Shown piece after piece: positions 1-10,063 of a DNA stretch of 64,000 nucleotides. The position numbers were made by a program, and so were the translations under genes. Origin of the DNA: P52-10 sp041397365 (GTDB taxonomy: Bacteria; Pseudomonadota; Alphaproteobacteria; Rhizobiales; Xanthobacteraceae); contig JAWKWT010000008.1 of the NCBI GenBank assembly GCA_041397365.1, positions 62,001-126,000 of the forward strand, in the 5' to 3' direction. The first letter of the stretch is position 1. Every line of letters starts with the position of its first letter. The notes under the pieces are model-generated. The model did not search any database and had not been told where the DNA came from. It saw only the letters and a program-made list of their open reading frames with translations.

Positions 1-63
1 GCAGCGCTCGCACTCCGCTTCGGCTTCTGCTTCGGCGTCCGATCGCAATCCCATGTCTGTCAT
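1..63 (-). CDS. possible N-terminal fragment of an unknown leftward gene
   Basis: An open frame on the minus strand starts with ATG at 63 (a second in-frame ATG is at 54) and runs off the left edge. The 21 visible residues begin MTDMGLRSDAEAEAEAEC and are dominated by Ala-Glu repeats. No convincing ribosome binding site is visible and no family can be named. It may be chance, since GC-rich DNA leaves short frames open. It would be divergent from the HdeD-like gene. Confidence 0.2.
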   Translation of the reverse strand, partial: MTDMGLRSDAEAEAEAECERC

Positions 64-246
64 GGCGACCATATAGGCACGATCCCGAAGCGAGGGAACC
101 GGGTTTTCCGCACCCGCGCTGCGACCTGCAACCTTGGATCGCTTCCATGAGGACACCGCGACAAGCCGTATCGAACCGCACGGAACCGCGCTAGCATCCG
201 CAAAGCCCGGCGAGGCGGCCGGAGCCTTTCGTTTCAGGAGATCATC

Positions 247-819
247 ATGAGCGATCCACACCTCTCGCCGAACAGACTGCCGGACATCCGCTCGATGATG
301 GCGCAGCACTGGAAACTCTTCCTGGCGGAAGGAATCATTTTCGTGCTGCTGGGGTTTGCCGCGATCATCGTTCCGCCGATCGCCGGGCTCGCCGTCACTG
401 TCCTGCTCGGCTGGCTGTTCCTGATCGGCGGCATCTTCGGGCTGGTGGCGACCTTCTACGCGCGCGAGATGCCGGGCTTCTGGTGGTCGCTGTTGTCGGC
501 GGCCGTGACCGTCCTCGCCGGCCTTATTCTGCTGGCGCGGCCGATGGAGGGCCTTCTGACGCTCACCGTGGTGCTGACGGCGTTCTTCATTCTGGAAGGC
601 ATCGCCACCATCATGTTCGCGCTCGATCACAAGAAGGAATTGTCGGGACGCTGGGGCTGGATGGTCACCGCCGGCGTGTTCGACCTCGTCATCGCCGTGC
701 TGATTTTCGCAGGGCTGCCGGGATCGGCCCTTTGGGCGATCGGTCTGCTGGTCGGCATCAACATGATCTTTGGCGGCTCGTCGCTGATCGGCATGGCGCT
801 GGCGGCAAGGCCGAAATAG
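247..819 (+). CDS. HdeD family (DUF308) membrane protein
   Basis: A 190-residue integral membrane protein made of about six hydrophobic segments, matching the HdeD/DUF308 family, whose E. coli member is linked to acid resistance at high cell density; the molecular function is unknown. After a short hydrophilic head, segments such as GIIFVLLGFAAIIVPPIAG and AVTVLLGWLFLIGGIFGLV alternate with short charged loops typical of the duplicated DUF308 repeat. The start is supported by TTTCAGGAG eight bases upstream. Length fits the family and the frame is intact. It converges on epmB with only a few bases between stop codons. Function in this organism is not deducible beyond family membership. Confidence 0.8.
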   Translation: MSDPHLSPNRLPDIRSMMAQHWKLFLAEGIIFVLLGFAAIIVPPIAGLAVTVLLGWLFLIGGIFGLVATFYAREMPGFWWSLLSAAVTVLAGLILLARPMEGLLTLTVVLTAFFILEGIATIMFALDHKKELSGRWGWMVTAGVFDLVIAVLIFAGLPGSALWAIGLLVGINMIFGGSSLIGMALAARPK

Positions 820-825
820 CCCGCT

Positions 826-1886
826 TCAATCTTGCGGCGGATAAAAATGCACGTCGCCGCAATAGTCGGCGACGCGATCGTTCGCGAGCAGATAATTCGG
901 GCCGACCGGCGACTTACCGTGTCCGCCCGGAATGTCGAGCACGTAATCGGGCTGGCACAGCCCTGAGACGCGCCCGCGCAATTGCCGCATCAATTTCTGT
1001 CCGGCCTCAAGCGTGGTACGCAGATGCGCGGTGCCCGGCGCGAGGTCGCCGTGATGCAGGTAATACGGCTTGATCCGGCATTCGACGAAGGCGCGCATCA
1101 GCGCCTCCAGCGTCGCCGCATCGTCGTTCACCCCACGCAGCAGCACCGACTGGCTCACCATCGGAATGCCGGCATCGACGATCATCGCGCAGGCTTTTCG
1201 CGCACGAACCGTCAGCTCACGCGCGTGGTTGGCGTGCAGCGCGACCCAGGTCGCGACGCCGTCGGTCCGGAGCGCCGCGATCAATTCCGGCGTCACGCGC
1301 TCCGGGTCGGCGACCGGAATGCGCGTGTGGATGCGGACGATCTTCACATGCGGGATCGCGGCCAGATCACGCATGATTTCGTGGAGCCTGCGCGCCGACA
1401 GCATCAGCGGATCGCCGCCGGTGAGGATCACCTCCCAGATCTCCGGATGCGCGCGAATATAGTCCAGGGCGGCCGCGTAAGCCTCCGCGCCGAGCGCGGT
1501 GTCCCTTGCCCGGCCCTGGCACCATCTCGCGGCGGAAGCAGAAGCGGCCAGACGGCGCAGACATGCACATTGGAGCTTGAAACAGCACGCGGTCCGGATA
1601 GCGATGGACGATGCCGGCGACCGGCGAGCGCAGCGGTCGCCGATCGGATCGGCGCGCTCTTCCGGCTTCACATCGAAGTTCGGCGATGTCGGGAAGATAC
1701 TGCCGCGCGATCGGATCGGCGGGGATCGTTCGCGTCGATCAACGCCGCAATTTCGGGCGTCACCGCTACCGCATAGCGCGCCGCGATCCGCTCCAGCGCC
1801 TTCCTGTTGCGAGGCGGACGCAAGATTGTGCGCGATCAATTCGTCGGGGGTGCGGGCGTCGTCTGCGGTCGTTGTCGCTGGCTCAT
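826..1886 (-). pseudogene. epmB: EF-P lysine 2,3-aminomutase-like enzyme EpmB/KamA, frameshifted
   Basis: This is a radical-SAM enzyme of the lysine 2,3-aminomutase family; the EpmB branch makes beta-lysine for modification of elongation factor P. The C-terminal two thirds is clean (1500 down to 826) and shows EVILTGGDPLMLS, HTRIPV and YYLHHGDLAPGTAHLR. The cluster-binding region appears as CRFCFRREMV only when frames are joined around 1505-1590. The N-terminal part needs further joins near 1857, 1800, 1723, 1677, 1635 and 1578, so at least seven indels are present. Start ATG at 1886 follows GGAGG and overlaps the epmA stop in an ATGA tetranucleotide, implying translational coupling. Reconstructed length is about 353 residues, normal for the family. 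Many single-base indels with otherwise conserved protein sequence suggest sequencing error rather than decay. Confidence 0.8.
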
Positions 1887-2928
1887 GAGTCCTCCGAAGG
1901 AGGCATCCACACCACCTGATCGACCTCACCGCGCCCGCCGCCAGCATCACCAGCCGATCGAAACCGAGCGCGACACCGCTCGCCTCCGGCATCGCCGCGA
2001 CGGCGGCAAGAAAATCCTCGTCGATCGATAGCGTTCGTCGTAAAGCCGCTGCTTCTCGCTCATCGCTGCCTCGAAGCGCTGCCGCTCGATTTCCATGTCG
2101 GTGAGTTCGCCGAACCTGTTCGCAAGCTCCACGCCACACGCATACAGTTCGAACCGTTCGGCGATGCGGTCGTCATGCGCACAGACCCGCGCAAGAGCCG
2201 ATTCCGGCGCGGGATATTCGTAGAGCACGGTCGGCCGTTCCCGGCCCAGACGGGGCTCGATATGCTCGACCAGCACCTTGCTGAAAATATCGGACCAGGT
2301 GTCGTCCTCCGCAACCTTGACTTGGCGCCCCGCAAGCTCCGCAAGAAGCGCCCGGTCGCCCTCGCCGCCCGAAACCGTGCGCAACAGCTCGATGCCCGCG
2401 TAACGCTGGAACGCCTCCGCCACGCTCAGCCGCTCGGCGGCCGCGAACGGATCGGCCACCGCCCCGCGAAAGCAAATTGCCGCGTGCCGGCCGCCTCCGC
2501 GCCGCCGCCTCCGCGACGATCTCGCACCGCATCGGCGATCACGGCCTGGAGGCGCTTGCGCGCGATACCACTCCAGCATGGTGAATTCGGCAGATGCCGG
2601 TCGCCGCGCTCGCGGTTGCGGAACACGCGCGCCAGCTCGAAAATCCGCGTCTCGCCCGACGCCAGCAGCTTGGCCGCGAATTCAGGCGAGGTCCGGGCAG
2701 CGCTTCGCCCGCCGCCCCTCGCTGCCGATCAGCTCGGTGCGGGGTGCGTGCATGCGTCTCGTCTCGGCGAGATTTGCAGAATCGGCGTTTCCACTCGACG
2801 AACCGCCGGGCGCGGAAGAATGCCCGCGTGCGGTCGGTGATCGCCCCAAGGCGCTTTGCAGGAACGGCCGCCGGTCCGCGAACCGGGACTGGGTCCCACC
2901 ATGATGCTCCAGCCATGGCCCTCAGCAT
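1883..2928 (-). pseudogene. epmA: EF-P lysine aminoacylase-like protein EpmA (GenX/PoxA), frameshifted
   Basis: EpmA is a class II lysyl-tRNA synthetase paralogue that attaches beta-lysine to elongation factor P. Pieces in three frames line up with the family in order: ASWWDPVP near the N terminus, FRNRERG and MLEWYRAQAP around 2560-2640, then AEDDTWSDIFSKVLVE, RFELYACGVELANRFGELTD and finally EASGVALGFDRLVML, the class II motif 3 region. At least five frame changes are needed, so the gene does not translate as written. The stop overlaps the epmB start (ATGA). ATG at 2928 is the first candidate start; ATG at 2916 is equally possible. It is divergent from efp, the substrate of this pathway. 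Identity is strong; whether the breaks are real is doubtful. Confidence 0.75.
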
Positions 2929-3119
2929 CCGGCGGGAGGCGGCGGCAAGGCGCCGGAGTGCCGCGGTTTCGAGATTCGGTGCATTTTCCCGGCGAGGTTC
3001 CAGGCCGGGACACTAGCATTTGAGAGACAAATCAGTATGTTCCGGCCCGAAATAGCGTCGCAGCCGGAGGCTGCCCGGAAACGCGCCCCGCACACTTTTT
3101 GAACGTTAGGAAAAGTTCG

Positions 3120-3682
3120 GACAAAGTCATCGCAAGTCTGATCCGCAAGGGCAATATTCTCGAAGTCGAAGGCAAGCTCTACGTCGTTCTGACGGCGGAG
3201 AACATTCACCCCGGCAAGGGAACGCCATCAGCCAGATCGAAATGCGCCGGATCAGCGACGGTGTCAAAGTCTCCGAACGCCAAGACCACCGATCAGGTCG
3301 AGCGCGCCTTCGTCGAGGACCGCGACTTCAACTACTCTATCAGGACGGCGACGGCTTCCATTTCATGAACAACGAAACCTACGACCAGATTCAAGTTCCG
3401 AAGGACGTGATCGGCGATTACGAGCCGTATCTTCAGGAGAACATGACGGTCAAGCTGTCGATGTACGACACAACGCCGGTGGCGATCCAGCTTCCGCAGC
3501 GCGTGACGCTCGAAGTGGTCGAGACCGAGCCCGTCACCAAGGGACAGACGGCCTCCTCGTCCTACAAGCCGGCGATCCTGGCAAACGGCGTTCGCACCAA
3601 CGTGCCGCCGCATGTCGGTCCTGGCACGCGCATCGTCGTGATGACGGAAGACGGCTCCTATGTCGAGCGCGCCAAAGACTGA
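3120..3682 (+). pseudogene. efp: elongation factor P, frameshifted
   Basis: EF-P binds ribosomes stalled at polyproline and restores peptide bond formation. The modified-lysine loop is present as ENIHPGKGTP, with the Lys that receives beta-lysine. The C-terminal part from 3350 is clean: FHFMNNETYDQIQVPKDV, YLQENMTVKLSM, TASSSYKPA and a terminal MTEDGSYVERAKD. Three single-base losses break the frame, near 3228, 3282 and 3335; restoring them gives a protein of usual length (about 188 residues). The expected start lies at 3120-3122, directly before AAAGTCATC, but reads GAC instead of ATG; AGGAAAAG sits at the right distance upstream. A TTG at 3099 is the first usable in-frame start as written. 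The divergent epmA-epmB pair encodes its modification enzymes. Confidence 0.85.
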
Positions 3683-3705
3683 TCGAGACTGACTGCGGAG
3701 GTTGA

Positions 3706-5359
3706 GTGCGGGCGAAAGTCCCGGTCCATAGGAATCCGCTCGGCAGTTTGGGCCGAAGCCTTCGGATCGTGCCTTCCACGACGATCCTGCTCGCGCTGGC
3801 CCTCCTCGCACTGACCCTGCTCGCATTCCCCGCTTCCGCTGACGATGTCGTCACGTCCGATTTCGTCACGCCCAAGGTGAGCTATTCTCGCGCCGACTGG
3901 CCCGCGGCGGTCGCGCAGTTGCGATCGGAAACGCTCGCGCAGCCGGGCACGGCCGGCGCGCTGACATTCGTGCGGAACTACCGGTTCAAGCCCTACGATC
4001 AGCGGCGGCAGCCGGCGCTGATGCAGATCAACGCGATCGCGGCGCAGATTTTTCCCGGCATCAACCGGAGCCCGGTTCCGGTGCTGCTGCCGTTCGACAT
4101 GCCGCGCTTCATCGCCGATCGGATGAACGACGCGGCCGGCGCCGCCCCCGGTCCCTACCTCGCCAGCTTCCGCAGCGTGGATGTCTTCGAGGCCGGCCCG
4201 TCGGGCTACAGCGCCGTCGTCACGGCCGCGGCGGGCGGCCATCAGGATCTGCCGCCGCGTGTGTTCGCCCGGCCGGTCGAGATCCACATCACCGCGTCGC
4301 TGCTCACTTACGAGCTGAACGACCCGCTGCTCGGCAAGGGCGACACGGTGAAATCACTCGCCGAACAATATCCGGACATCCGCCGCACGATCCGCGAAGG
4401 CTTCGTCCGCTACGCCTTCACGCGCTTCGGCATTCCCTATGTCGTCTCTATTCCGTGCCTCGACAGCGTCAAGCGCGCGCGCCGGCTGGCCTGCCGGGAG
4501 GCCTCGCCCATCGCCGAACATTTTCTGAAGAACCTGAAGGTGGTCGGCGGCAAGCCCGTCCCGCCGCGGCCTGCGATCGCGCCCGCACCGCTGGAGCGGC
4601 CTCAGGCAATGTCGCCGGACTTCACCTATCGGCCGCCGGGCGAACTGATTGCCAATTCCGGCTATCGCGGCGCGCGCGGGCGCGCGGACCGGTCGGTCTA
4701 TTCCCAAATCCGCTTTCCGATCGAACACGCGCCGGCTTTCGCCAATTCACAATCCTTCATGAACTGGGGCGATTGCTATCTGAAGGGTCGCCTCCCCCGG
4801 CCGCATGGAAAAGGCGACGCCTATCGCTGCCGGCTGAACGACAAGAGGCTGGTGTTCGACGAGTCCGCGACCGAAAACTATTCGTATCCGTGGCAGGACA
4901 ATTTCTGCGAGACGCGCGACTTCCAGGCCGGCCAATGCCCCGGCGGCTTTGGCCATCAGGGGCAGGACATCCGCCCGTCGAACTGCACGCTGCGCAATGA
5001 AGGCGCGGACCGCTGCATCCCGGACCGCTTTGACGCGGTGGCGGTGCGCGACGGCGTGGTGCTGCGACGGTAGTACAGGCCATGTTCATTGAAGTCAACA
5101 GCCGCACCGAGCACATCCGTTTCCGCTACATGCACATGGACCCCGAAAGGCCTGACGCCGACGGAATGGTGCATGGCCGCCGCGTCGCCGAGGGCGAGCG
5201 GGTCGGCCCTGTCTCGAACTATCAGGGCTTTCGCAGAACCACGACGCATCTGCATTTCGACATCCAGGTGTGTTCACGCGCGACGGCTGGGTCTGGGTGA
5301 ATCCCTACGCGACGCTGATCGCCCCCTACGAACGGTTGATCGGCGGCCGCGGCCGATAA
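3706..5359 (+). pseudogene. exported M23 family metallopeptidase, two frameshifts
   Basis: A secreted LytM-type zinc peptidase of about 551 residues after repair. The GTG start at 3706 follows GCGGAGG; a hydrophobic signal segment (TILLALALLALTLLAFPASA) is near residues 25-45. The long middle part has no domain I recognise. The catalytic domain is at the C terminus: the first zinc motif appears as GHQGQDIRP (about 4950) and the HxH motif as THLHFDIQ (about 5250). One base is missing near 5068, where the frame hits TAG, and another near 5270. With both restored the protein ends in ERLIGGRGR and a TAA at 5357. It starts 23 bases after efp on the same strand. Probable role is peptidoglycan cross-link hydrolysis, from family only. 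Confidence 0.7.
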
Positions 5360-5504
5360 CAGCCGCCGACGCCCGCCACGGATGAACTGCACCAGCCAGC
5401 AACGGAACCTCAACGCCAGGAAGGCGCAGAAGACGAAAACTGATATTTCCGCGCACGATATTGAGTATGACGCCGGTCGCGTCCCGCGATTACACTCGCG
5501 GCCC

Positions 5505-6743
5505 ATGAGCAGCGATTCTCACCCCGAACGCACTTTGTCCCGGCGGCATCTCTTGCTGGCCGGCCTTGGCACTGCGCTGCCGCAGCCTCGACGTCCTGAC
5601 GCACGCGGACGCGGCGGTCCTCCCGCCTTCGAGCAATGGCGCGAGCGGTTTCGCGTACGCGCCACGGCGCGCGGCGTCTCCGACCAGACCTACACCTGCG
5701 TCAGCGGCCGGATCGAGCCGGACATGAGCGTGTTCGTGCAAATCCGCAAGCAGCCGGAATTCAACGAGCAGCTCTGGCAATACATCAACCGGCGCGTCTC
5801 TGACTGCCGGATCAGCGCCGGCAAGGAAGCATTGCAGAAGAACCGCTCGCTGTTCGACCGCATCGAGAAGGATTTCGGCGTCGAGCGCGGCACGCTGCTG
5901 GCGCTGTGGGGTGTCGAGACCGCCTATGGCGATCCGATCGTGCAGAAGAATTACATGCGGCCGGTGTTTCCCTCGCTCGCCGCCTTGGCCTGGAACGAGC
6001 CGCGCCGCCGCGCCTATTGGGAAACCGAACTTATCAATGCATTGCGCATCGTCGAGCGCGGCTGGGGCACGCCGGAGGAAATGCGCGGCTCATGGGCCGG
6101 CGCGATGGGACACACCCAATGGATGCCGGAGGTCTGGCTGAATGTCGGCATCGACTATGATGGCGATGGCCGCGTCTCGCCGTTCGGCCGGCCGGACGAC
6201 GCGCTGGCGTCGAGCGCGCGCTATCTGCTCAACCGTGGGAAATATCACCGCAACCAGCATTGGGGTTTTGAGGTGACGACCGCGGGCGGGCCGATCAGCG
6301 GCAGCCGCCCTTACCAGAAATGGGCGGCCACCGGCGTGACGCGCGCCGACGGCCGTGCGTTTCCGCAGCCGAAGGCGCTGGCGCAATTGTGGACCCCTGT
6401 TTCCGGCGGCCCCTCCTTCCTGCTGGGGCCGAATTTCTACGCGGTGCGCAGCTACAACCCGTCGATGAACTACGCGCTGGCGATCGTCCATCTCGGCGAC
6501 CGGATTCTCGGCGGCAGCCCGTTCGTCAATTCCTTTCCGGGCAGCGAGCGCGCGCTGACCTTGGCCGAGATTCAGGAATTGCAGACCCGGCTGACGCGCG
6601 CCGGCTTCGACACCGGCGGCACGGACGGCCGGGTCGGCCTACAGACCATGCAGGCGGTGAAGAATTTTCAGATCAGGGCCGGGATGACTCCGGCGGACGG
6701 CTATGGCGGACTGAAAGTACTCGCGCGGCTGCGCGGCTCATAA
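5505..6743 (+). CDS. lytic murein transglycosylase (MltB-like) with peptidoglycan-binding domain
   Basis: This enzyme would cleave the glycan strand of peptidoglycan in the periplasm. I chose ATG 5505 because it places a twin-arginine-like signal (TLSRRHLLLAGLG) at the N terminus; the frame is open back to 5382. The SLT_2/MltB domain carries ALWGVETAYGDP, with the catalytic Glu, and GAMGHTQWMPEVW, followed by GIDYDGDGR. The last 60 residues form a PG_binding_1 domain (LTLAEIQELQTRLTRAGF...). Total 412 residues, typical for this alphaproteobacterial subfamily. The stretch PQPRRPDARGRGG just after the signal looks unlike a normal signal-peptidase region and may hide two compensating indels. It converges on and overlaps the end of the next gene by six bases. 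Confidence 0.85.
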   Translation: MSSDSHPERTLSRRHLLLAGLGTALPQPRRPDARGRGGPPAFEQWRERFRVRATARGVSDQTYTCVSGRIEPDMSVFVQIRKQPEFNEQLWQYINRRVSDCRISAGKEALQKNRSLFDRIEKDFGVERGTLLALWGVETAYGDPIVQKNYMRPVFPSLAALAWNEPRRRAYWETELINALRIVERGWGTPEEMRGSWAGAMGHTQWMPEVWLNVGIDYDGDGRVSPFGRPDDALASSARYLLNRGKYHRNQHWGFEVTTAGGPISGSRPYQKWAATGVTRADGRAFPQPKALAQLWTPVSGGPSFLLGPNFYAVRSYNPSMNYALAIVHLGDRILGGSPFVNSFPGSERALTLAEIQELQTRLTRAGFDTGGTDGRVGLQTMQAVKNFQIRAGMTPADGYGGLKVLARLRGS

Positions 6744-6977
6744 GCCGGTCGAATAGCGCCACCATGGCTGCCGGGCGGGATCGCCGCGCGTTCGTTCGAC
6801 CTCGTTCCTGACGAACAGGACGAAGGTCAGCGTCCACCACGCGCCGAAGACGATGAACAGCGGCCAGAGCACTCCGGGCAACATGTAATTGGCACCGAGC
6901 GCCAGCATCAGCGCGACAAGCCAGCCAAACAGCATGACCAGAATGCGCGCAGCCGTGTAGAAAAAGATGGTCAACAT
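6738..6977 (-). CDS. small membrane protein of unknown function
   Basis: A 79-residue protein with two or three hydrophobic helices (FFYTAARILVMLFGWLVALML, then PGVLWPLFIVFGAWWTLTFVLFV) and a basic C-terminal tail. No catalytic motif is visible and I do not recognise a named family. It converges on the lytic transglycosylase gene, sharing six bases at the 3' ends. It lies downstream of recJ on the same strand after about 90 bases. The frame is intact and the helical pattern argues for a real gene. Confidence 0.55.
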   Translation of the reverse strand: MLTIFFYTAARILVMLFGWLVALMLALGANYMLPGVLWPLFIVFGAWWTLTFVLFVRNEVERTRGDPARQPWWRYSTGL

Positions 6978-7068
6978 CGAACGCTGTCCGAGTGGATTTC
7001 GAACTGCACCTTTACCGATCGGACCGCCGGTGCCCAGCGTTAACGGAAAACTTACTTAACGATCGAAA

Positions 7069-8899
7069 TTATCGGATCGAGGTGGGTTCCGGGCTTGGAA
7101 CCGCGACATCGGCGATTCGCAATTGCACCCGCTCACTGCCCTGCCAGCGGTCGATCGCCAGATACCCCGCGACATGCACGGCCTGCCCGCGATTTTCCAT
7201 CAGCGCCGCGCCGAGCTTCTGGCCGACGGACCGGAAGGCGATGCCGTTGACCATCGATCCGTCGCCGGATTTGAGCCGGATGCGCAGATGCGCCTGGCCG
7301 GACCGTCGACATAGGGCCAGCTGATGCGCCGGCAGCGATCAGCGGTTCCGGATTGCTGCCGAACGGCCCGGCGCTCCAGCGTCCGCACGAAATCCGGCGT
7401 CAGCGCCCGCGCCGTCACGGCGCCGTCGATCAGCAGATCGTCGAGCGCGCGGGATTTCGCCACCGCCGCGCCAAGCGCCTGATCGACATAGGGCGCGGAA
7501 CCCCGCCAGCCGCTCCTTCTTCAGCGTGACGCCCGCGGCCATCGCATGCCCGCCACCCTTCAGCAGAAGTCCGTCATGCACCGCCTGCCGCACGACGCGC
7601 CCGAGATCGACGCCGGAAATCGACCGCCCCGAGCCGGTGCCGGTCCCTCCGGGCTCAAGCGCGATGGCAAAAGCCGGCCGCGCGAATTTTTCGCGCAGGC
7701 GCGAGGCGACCAGACCGACAATGCCGGGATGCCAGCCTTCGGACGCGGTGACGATCACCGACGCTTTGTCCTCCAGTCCGATCGAGGCGATCGCCTCGGC
7801 TTCGGCCTGCGCTTCCGCCGCCTGCTCGATGATGCGGCGTTCCGTGTTGAGGCGATCCAGCTCCTGCGCGATCCGCATCGCTTCGGTCGGATCGGCTTCA
7901 ATAGCAGCCGCACGCCGAGATCGGCGCGGCCGATCCGTCCGCCGGCATTGATGCGCGGCCCCAGCATGAAGCCCAGATGCCAGGCTTCCGGCGGGCCGTT
8001 CAGCCGGGCGACATCCATCAGCGCGGTGTGGCCGATATGATCGCGCCGCCGCAGCGCGATCAGTCCCTTGGCGACGAAGGCGCGGTTCAATCCCGTCAGC
8101 GGCGCGACATCGGCCACCGTGCCGAGGGCGACATGATGCAGCGCGCCGAGCAGATCGGGCCCCGGACGCTGATCGGTCCAGAACTTCGCTTGCCGCACCC
8201 GCGATTGACGGCGACCAGCGTGACGAAGACGAGGCCGACGGCGGCCAGATGCCCGAGCCCGGCCAGATCGTCGGGGCGGCTCCGGATTCACCAGCGCATC
8301 CACGTCGGGAAGCTCATCGCCGCACTGGTGATGATCGATCACGATCACGCTCATGCCGAGCGCCTTCGCCTCCGCAAGCGCCTCGATGCCGCAGCGCAAT
8401 CGACCGTCACCAGCAGCGTCGCGCCAGGCGCGCAGCGAGCGAGCGGATCGCCTTGACATTCGGGCCGTACCCTCGAAGATGCGATCGGGAATGTGGATCA
8501 GCGATCGAGCCCGGCATGCCGCAGATGCCACGCCAGCAGCGCGGCCGAGGTCGCGCCGTCGACATCGTAATCGCCGAAGATCGCCAGGCGCTCGCCGTTC
8601 CTCGCCGCTTGCGCGATCCGTTTCGCGGCGGCCTCCATATCCGTCAGCTTGAACTTGATCCGGCATCAGCCGGCGGATGGTCGGATCGAGGAAATCCGGG
8701 ATCGCGTCGAGATCCACGCCGCGGCCGCGAGCACGCGCGAGCATTTCCGAAGCTGGTGGCGCTGCGCGATCGCCAGCGCCCGCGACGTTCCGCGCACGTC
8801 CAGCCGGTCGCGCCACGCCTTTCCGGTGGCGGATGTCGCCACGCCGAGAAAAGGGGCGCGTTCGTCAGGCAGGATCGATAGAGCGGACGCGGTCATCAT
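7069..8899 (-). pseudogene. recJ: single-stranded-DNA exonuclease RecJ, frameshifted
   Basis: RecJ is a 5'-3' ssDNA exonuclease of the DHH phosphoesterase family used in recombination and repair. Motif I, DYDVDG, is encoded at 8555-8572 and the DHH motif (VIDHHQ) at about 8325-8342, both in correct order. Further recognisable parts are TGLNRAFVAKGLIALRRR, GGRIGRADLGVRLL, ASEGWHPGIVGLVASRLREKF and the C-terminal HVAGYLAIDRWQGSERVQLRI. These lie in different frames, needing at least six joins over 1.83 kb; repaired length is about 610 residues, as expected. Start ATG at 8899 begins MMTASALSILPDER. The order aminotransferase-hom-glpX-recJ is one I recall from relatives; here a GNAT gene and two hydratases separate glpX from recJ. 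Confidence 0.8.
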
Positions 8900-8905
8900 A
8901 GCGAT

Positions 8906-8919
8906 GATGACATGTCATC
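8906..8919. promoter_or_regulatory. 14-bp perfect palindrome between recJ and ECH1
   Basis: GATGACATGTCATC is self-complementary over all 14 bases and begins six bases upstream of the recJ start codon, inside the divergent recJ/enoyl-CoA hydratase spacer. It could be an operator for a dimeric repressor or a chance palindrome. No assigned regulator motif matches. Confidence 0.3.
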
Positions 8920-9060
8920 GGTGCGACGCCCGCCAATGATTCGCGGAGCGGCACGCGATCAACAGGCAAGTTCGCGGGCGGGACCATAGCGGCCTGCGCA
9001 TTGACGATCGCGGCGCGGTTCTTATGCTCCGCCCGGCCAACCAGAAGAAGGACGACAGCA

Positions 9061-9953
9061 TGACCGGCGCTTCCGCAGCGCGGACCATCGACCTCGATGT
9101 TCCGGAAAACGAGGTCCTTTACACCGTCAAGGATCGGGTCGCGACCGTGATGCTGAACCGCCCCGAGCGGATGAACGCCACTAACCACACCCTGCCCTAT
9201 AGCGTGTCGAAGGCGATGCTGCTGGCGGCCAACGATCCCGGCGTGCGCGTCATCGTCATCACCGGCGCGGGGCGCGCCTTCTGCGCCGGCGCGGATCGCC
9301 AGCGGCTGCAAGCCGGCCGCGACGGCGCGGAGCGTGTTACCTATCCGCCGGACGATCCGGAATTCTTCAAGGCCATCTCCTCGCGAAAAGGACCGGACTT
9401 GGGCCGCGAATTCATGGACGTGCGCCGCTATTCCTATTTCATGCGGATCGGCAAGCCGGTGATCGCCGGCCTCAACGGCGCGGTCGCCGGCGGCGGAATG
9501 ATCCCCGCCCCCGCGCGGATATCCGCCTTGCCGCCGACAACATGTTCTTCACGACCTCCTTGCTCCAGCGCGGGCTGATCGCCGAGCATGGCCTGGGTCC
9601 TGGCTGCTGCCGCGTCTGGTCGGCCCTCGCGCGCGCTCGAACTGCTGATGACCGCGCGCCGCCTTCCTGCGCAGGAGGCGTTCGAGATGGGGCTGGTCAA
9701 CAAGGTGTTTCCGCAAGCGAGCTTCCGCGACGACGTGCAAGCTTATGCGCAAAACATCGCCGACAACCAGTCGCCGCGCTCGCTGGGCGTGATGAAGGCG
9801 CAGGTGTGGAAAGCGATGGCGCAGACGTTCGCCGAGGCGTTGGGCGTCGCCGACGCCGAACTCGAACTGAGCGTGAAGACCGCCGATTATGTCGAAGGCG
9901 TCACGCATTTCCTCGAAAAACGGAAAGCGAATTTTCCCGATCCGACGTACTGA
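9061..9953 (+). pseudogene. enoyl-CoA hydratase/isomerase family protein 1, frameshifted
   Basis: A crotonase-fold protein expected to hydrate or isomerise an acyl-CoA. N-terminal half is clean: DRVATVMLNRPERMNA, GVRVIVITGAGRAFCAGADRQRL (oxyanion hole) and RIGKPVIAGLNGAVAGGGMI. Frame is lost near 9508, where ALCADIRLA is expected, and changes again near 9597 and 9638; MFFTTSLLQRGLIAEHG and ELLMTARRLPAQEAFEMGLVNKVFP continue in other frames. Repaired length is close to 297 residues. ATG 9061 is preceded by AAGAAGGACGACAGC. The next gene is a clear paralogue, so the missing parts can be judged by alignment. Substrate is unknown. Confidence 0.75.
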
Positions 9954-10063
9954 CTATTCAACCCGCATTCGCATCGCGCACGGCACAAGTGCAGCCGCCG
10001 ACATTGACCGGCTCCGGCCAGCCGCTATCGTTCCGGCCAACCAAAAACGGAGGCGGACGCACA

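Noticed and set aside
9542..10063. upstream extension of the second enoyl-CoA hydratase
   Set aside because: The open frame merely runs back through the broken first hydratase; the true start at 10064 has a ribosome binding site and the family N terminus.
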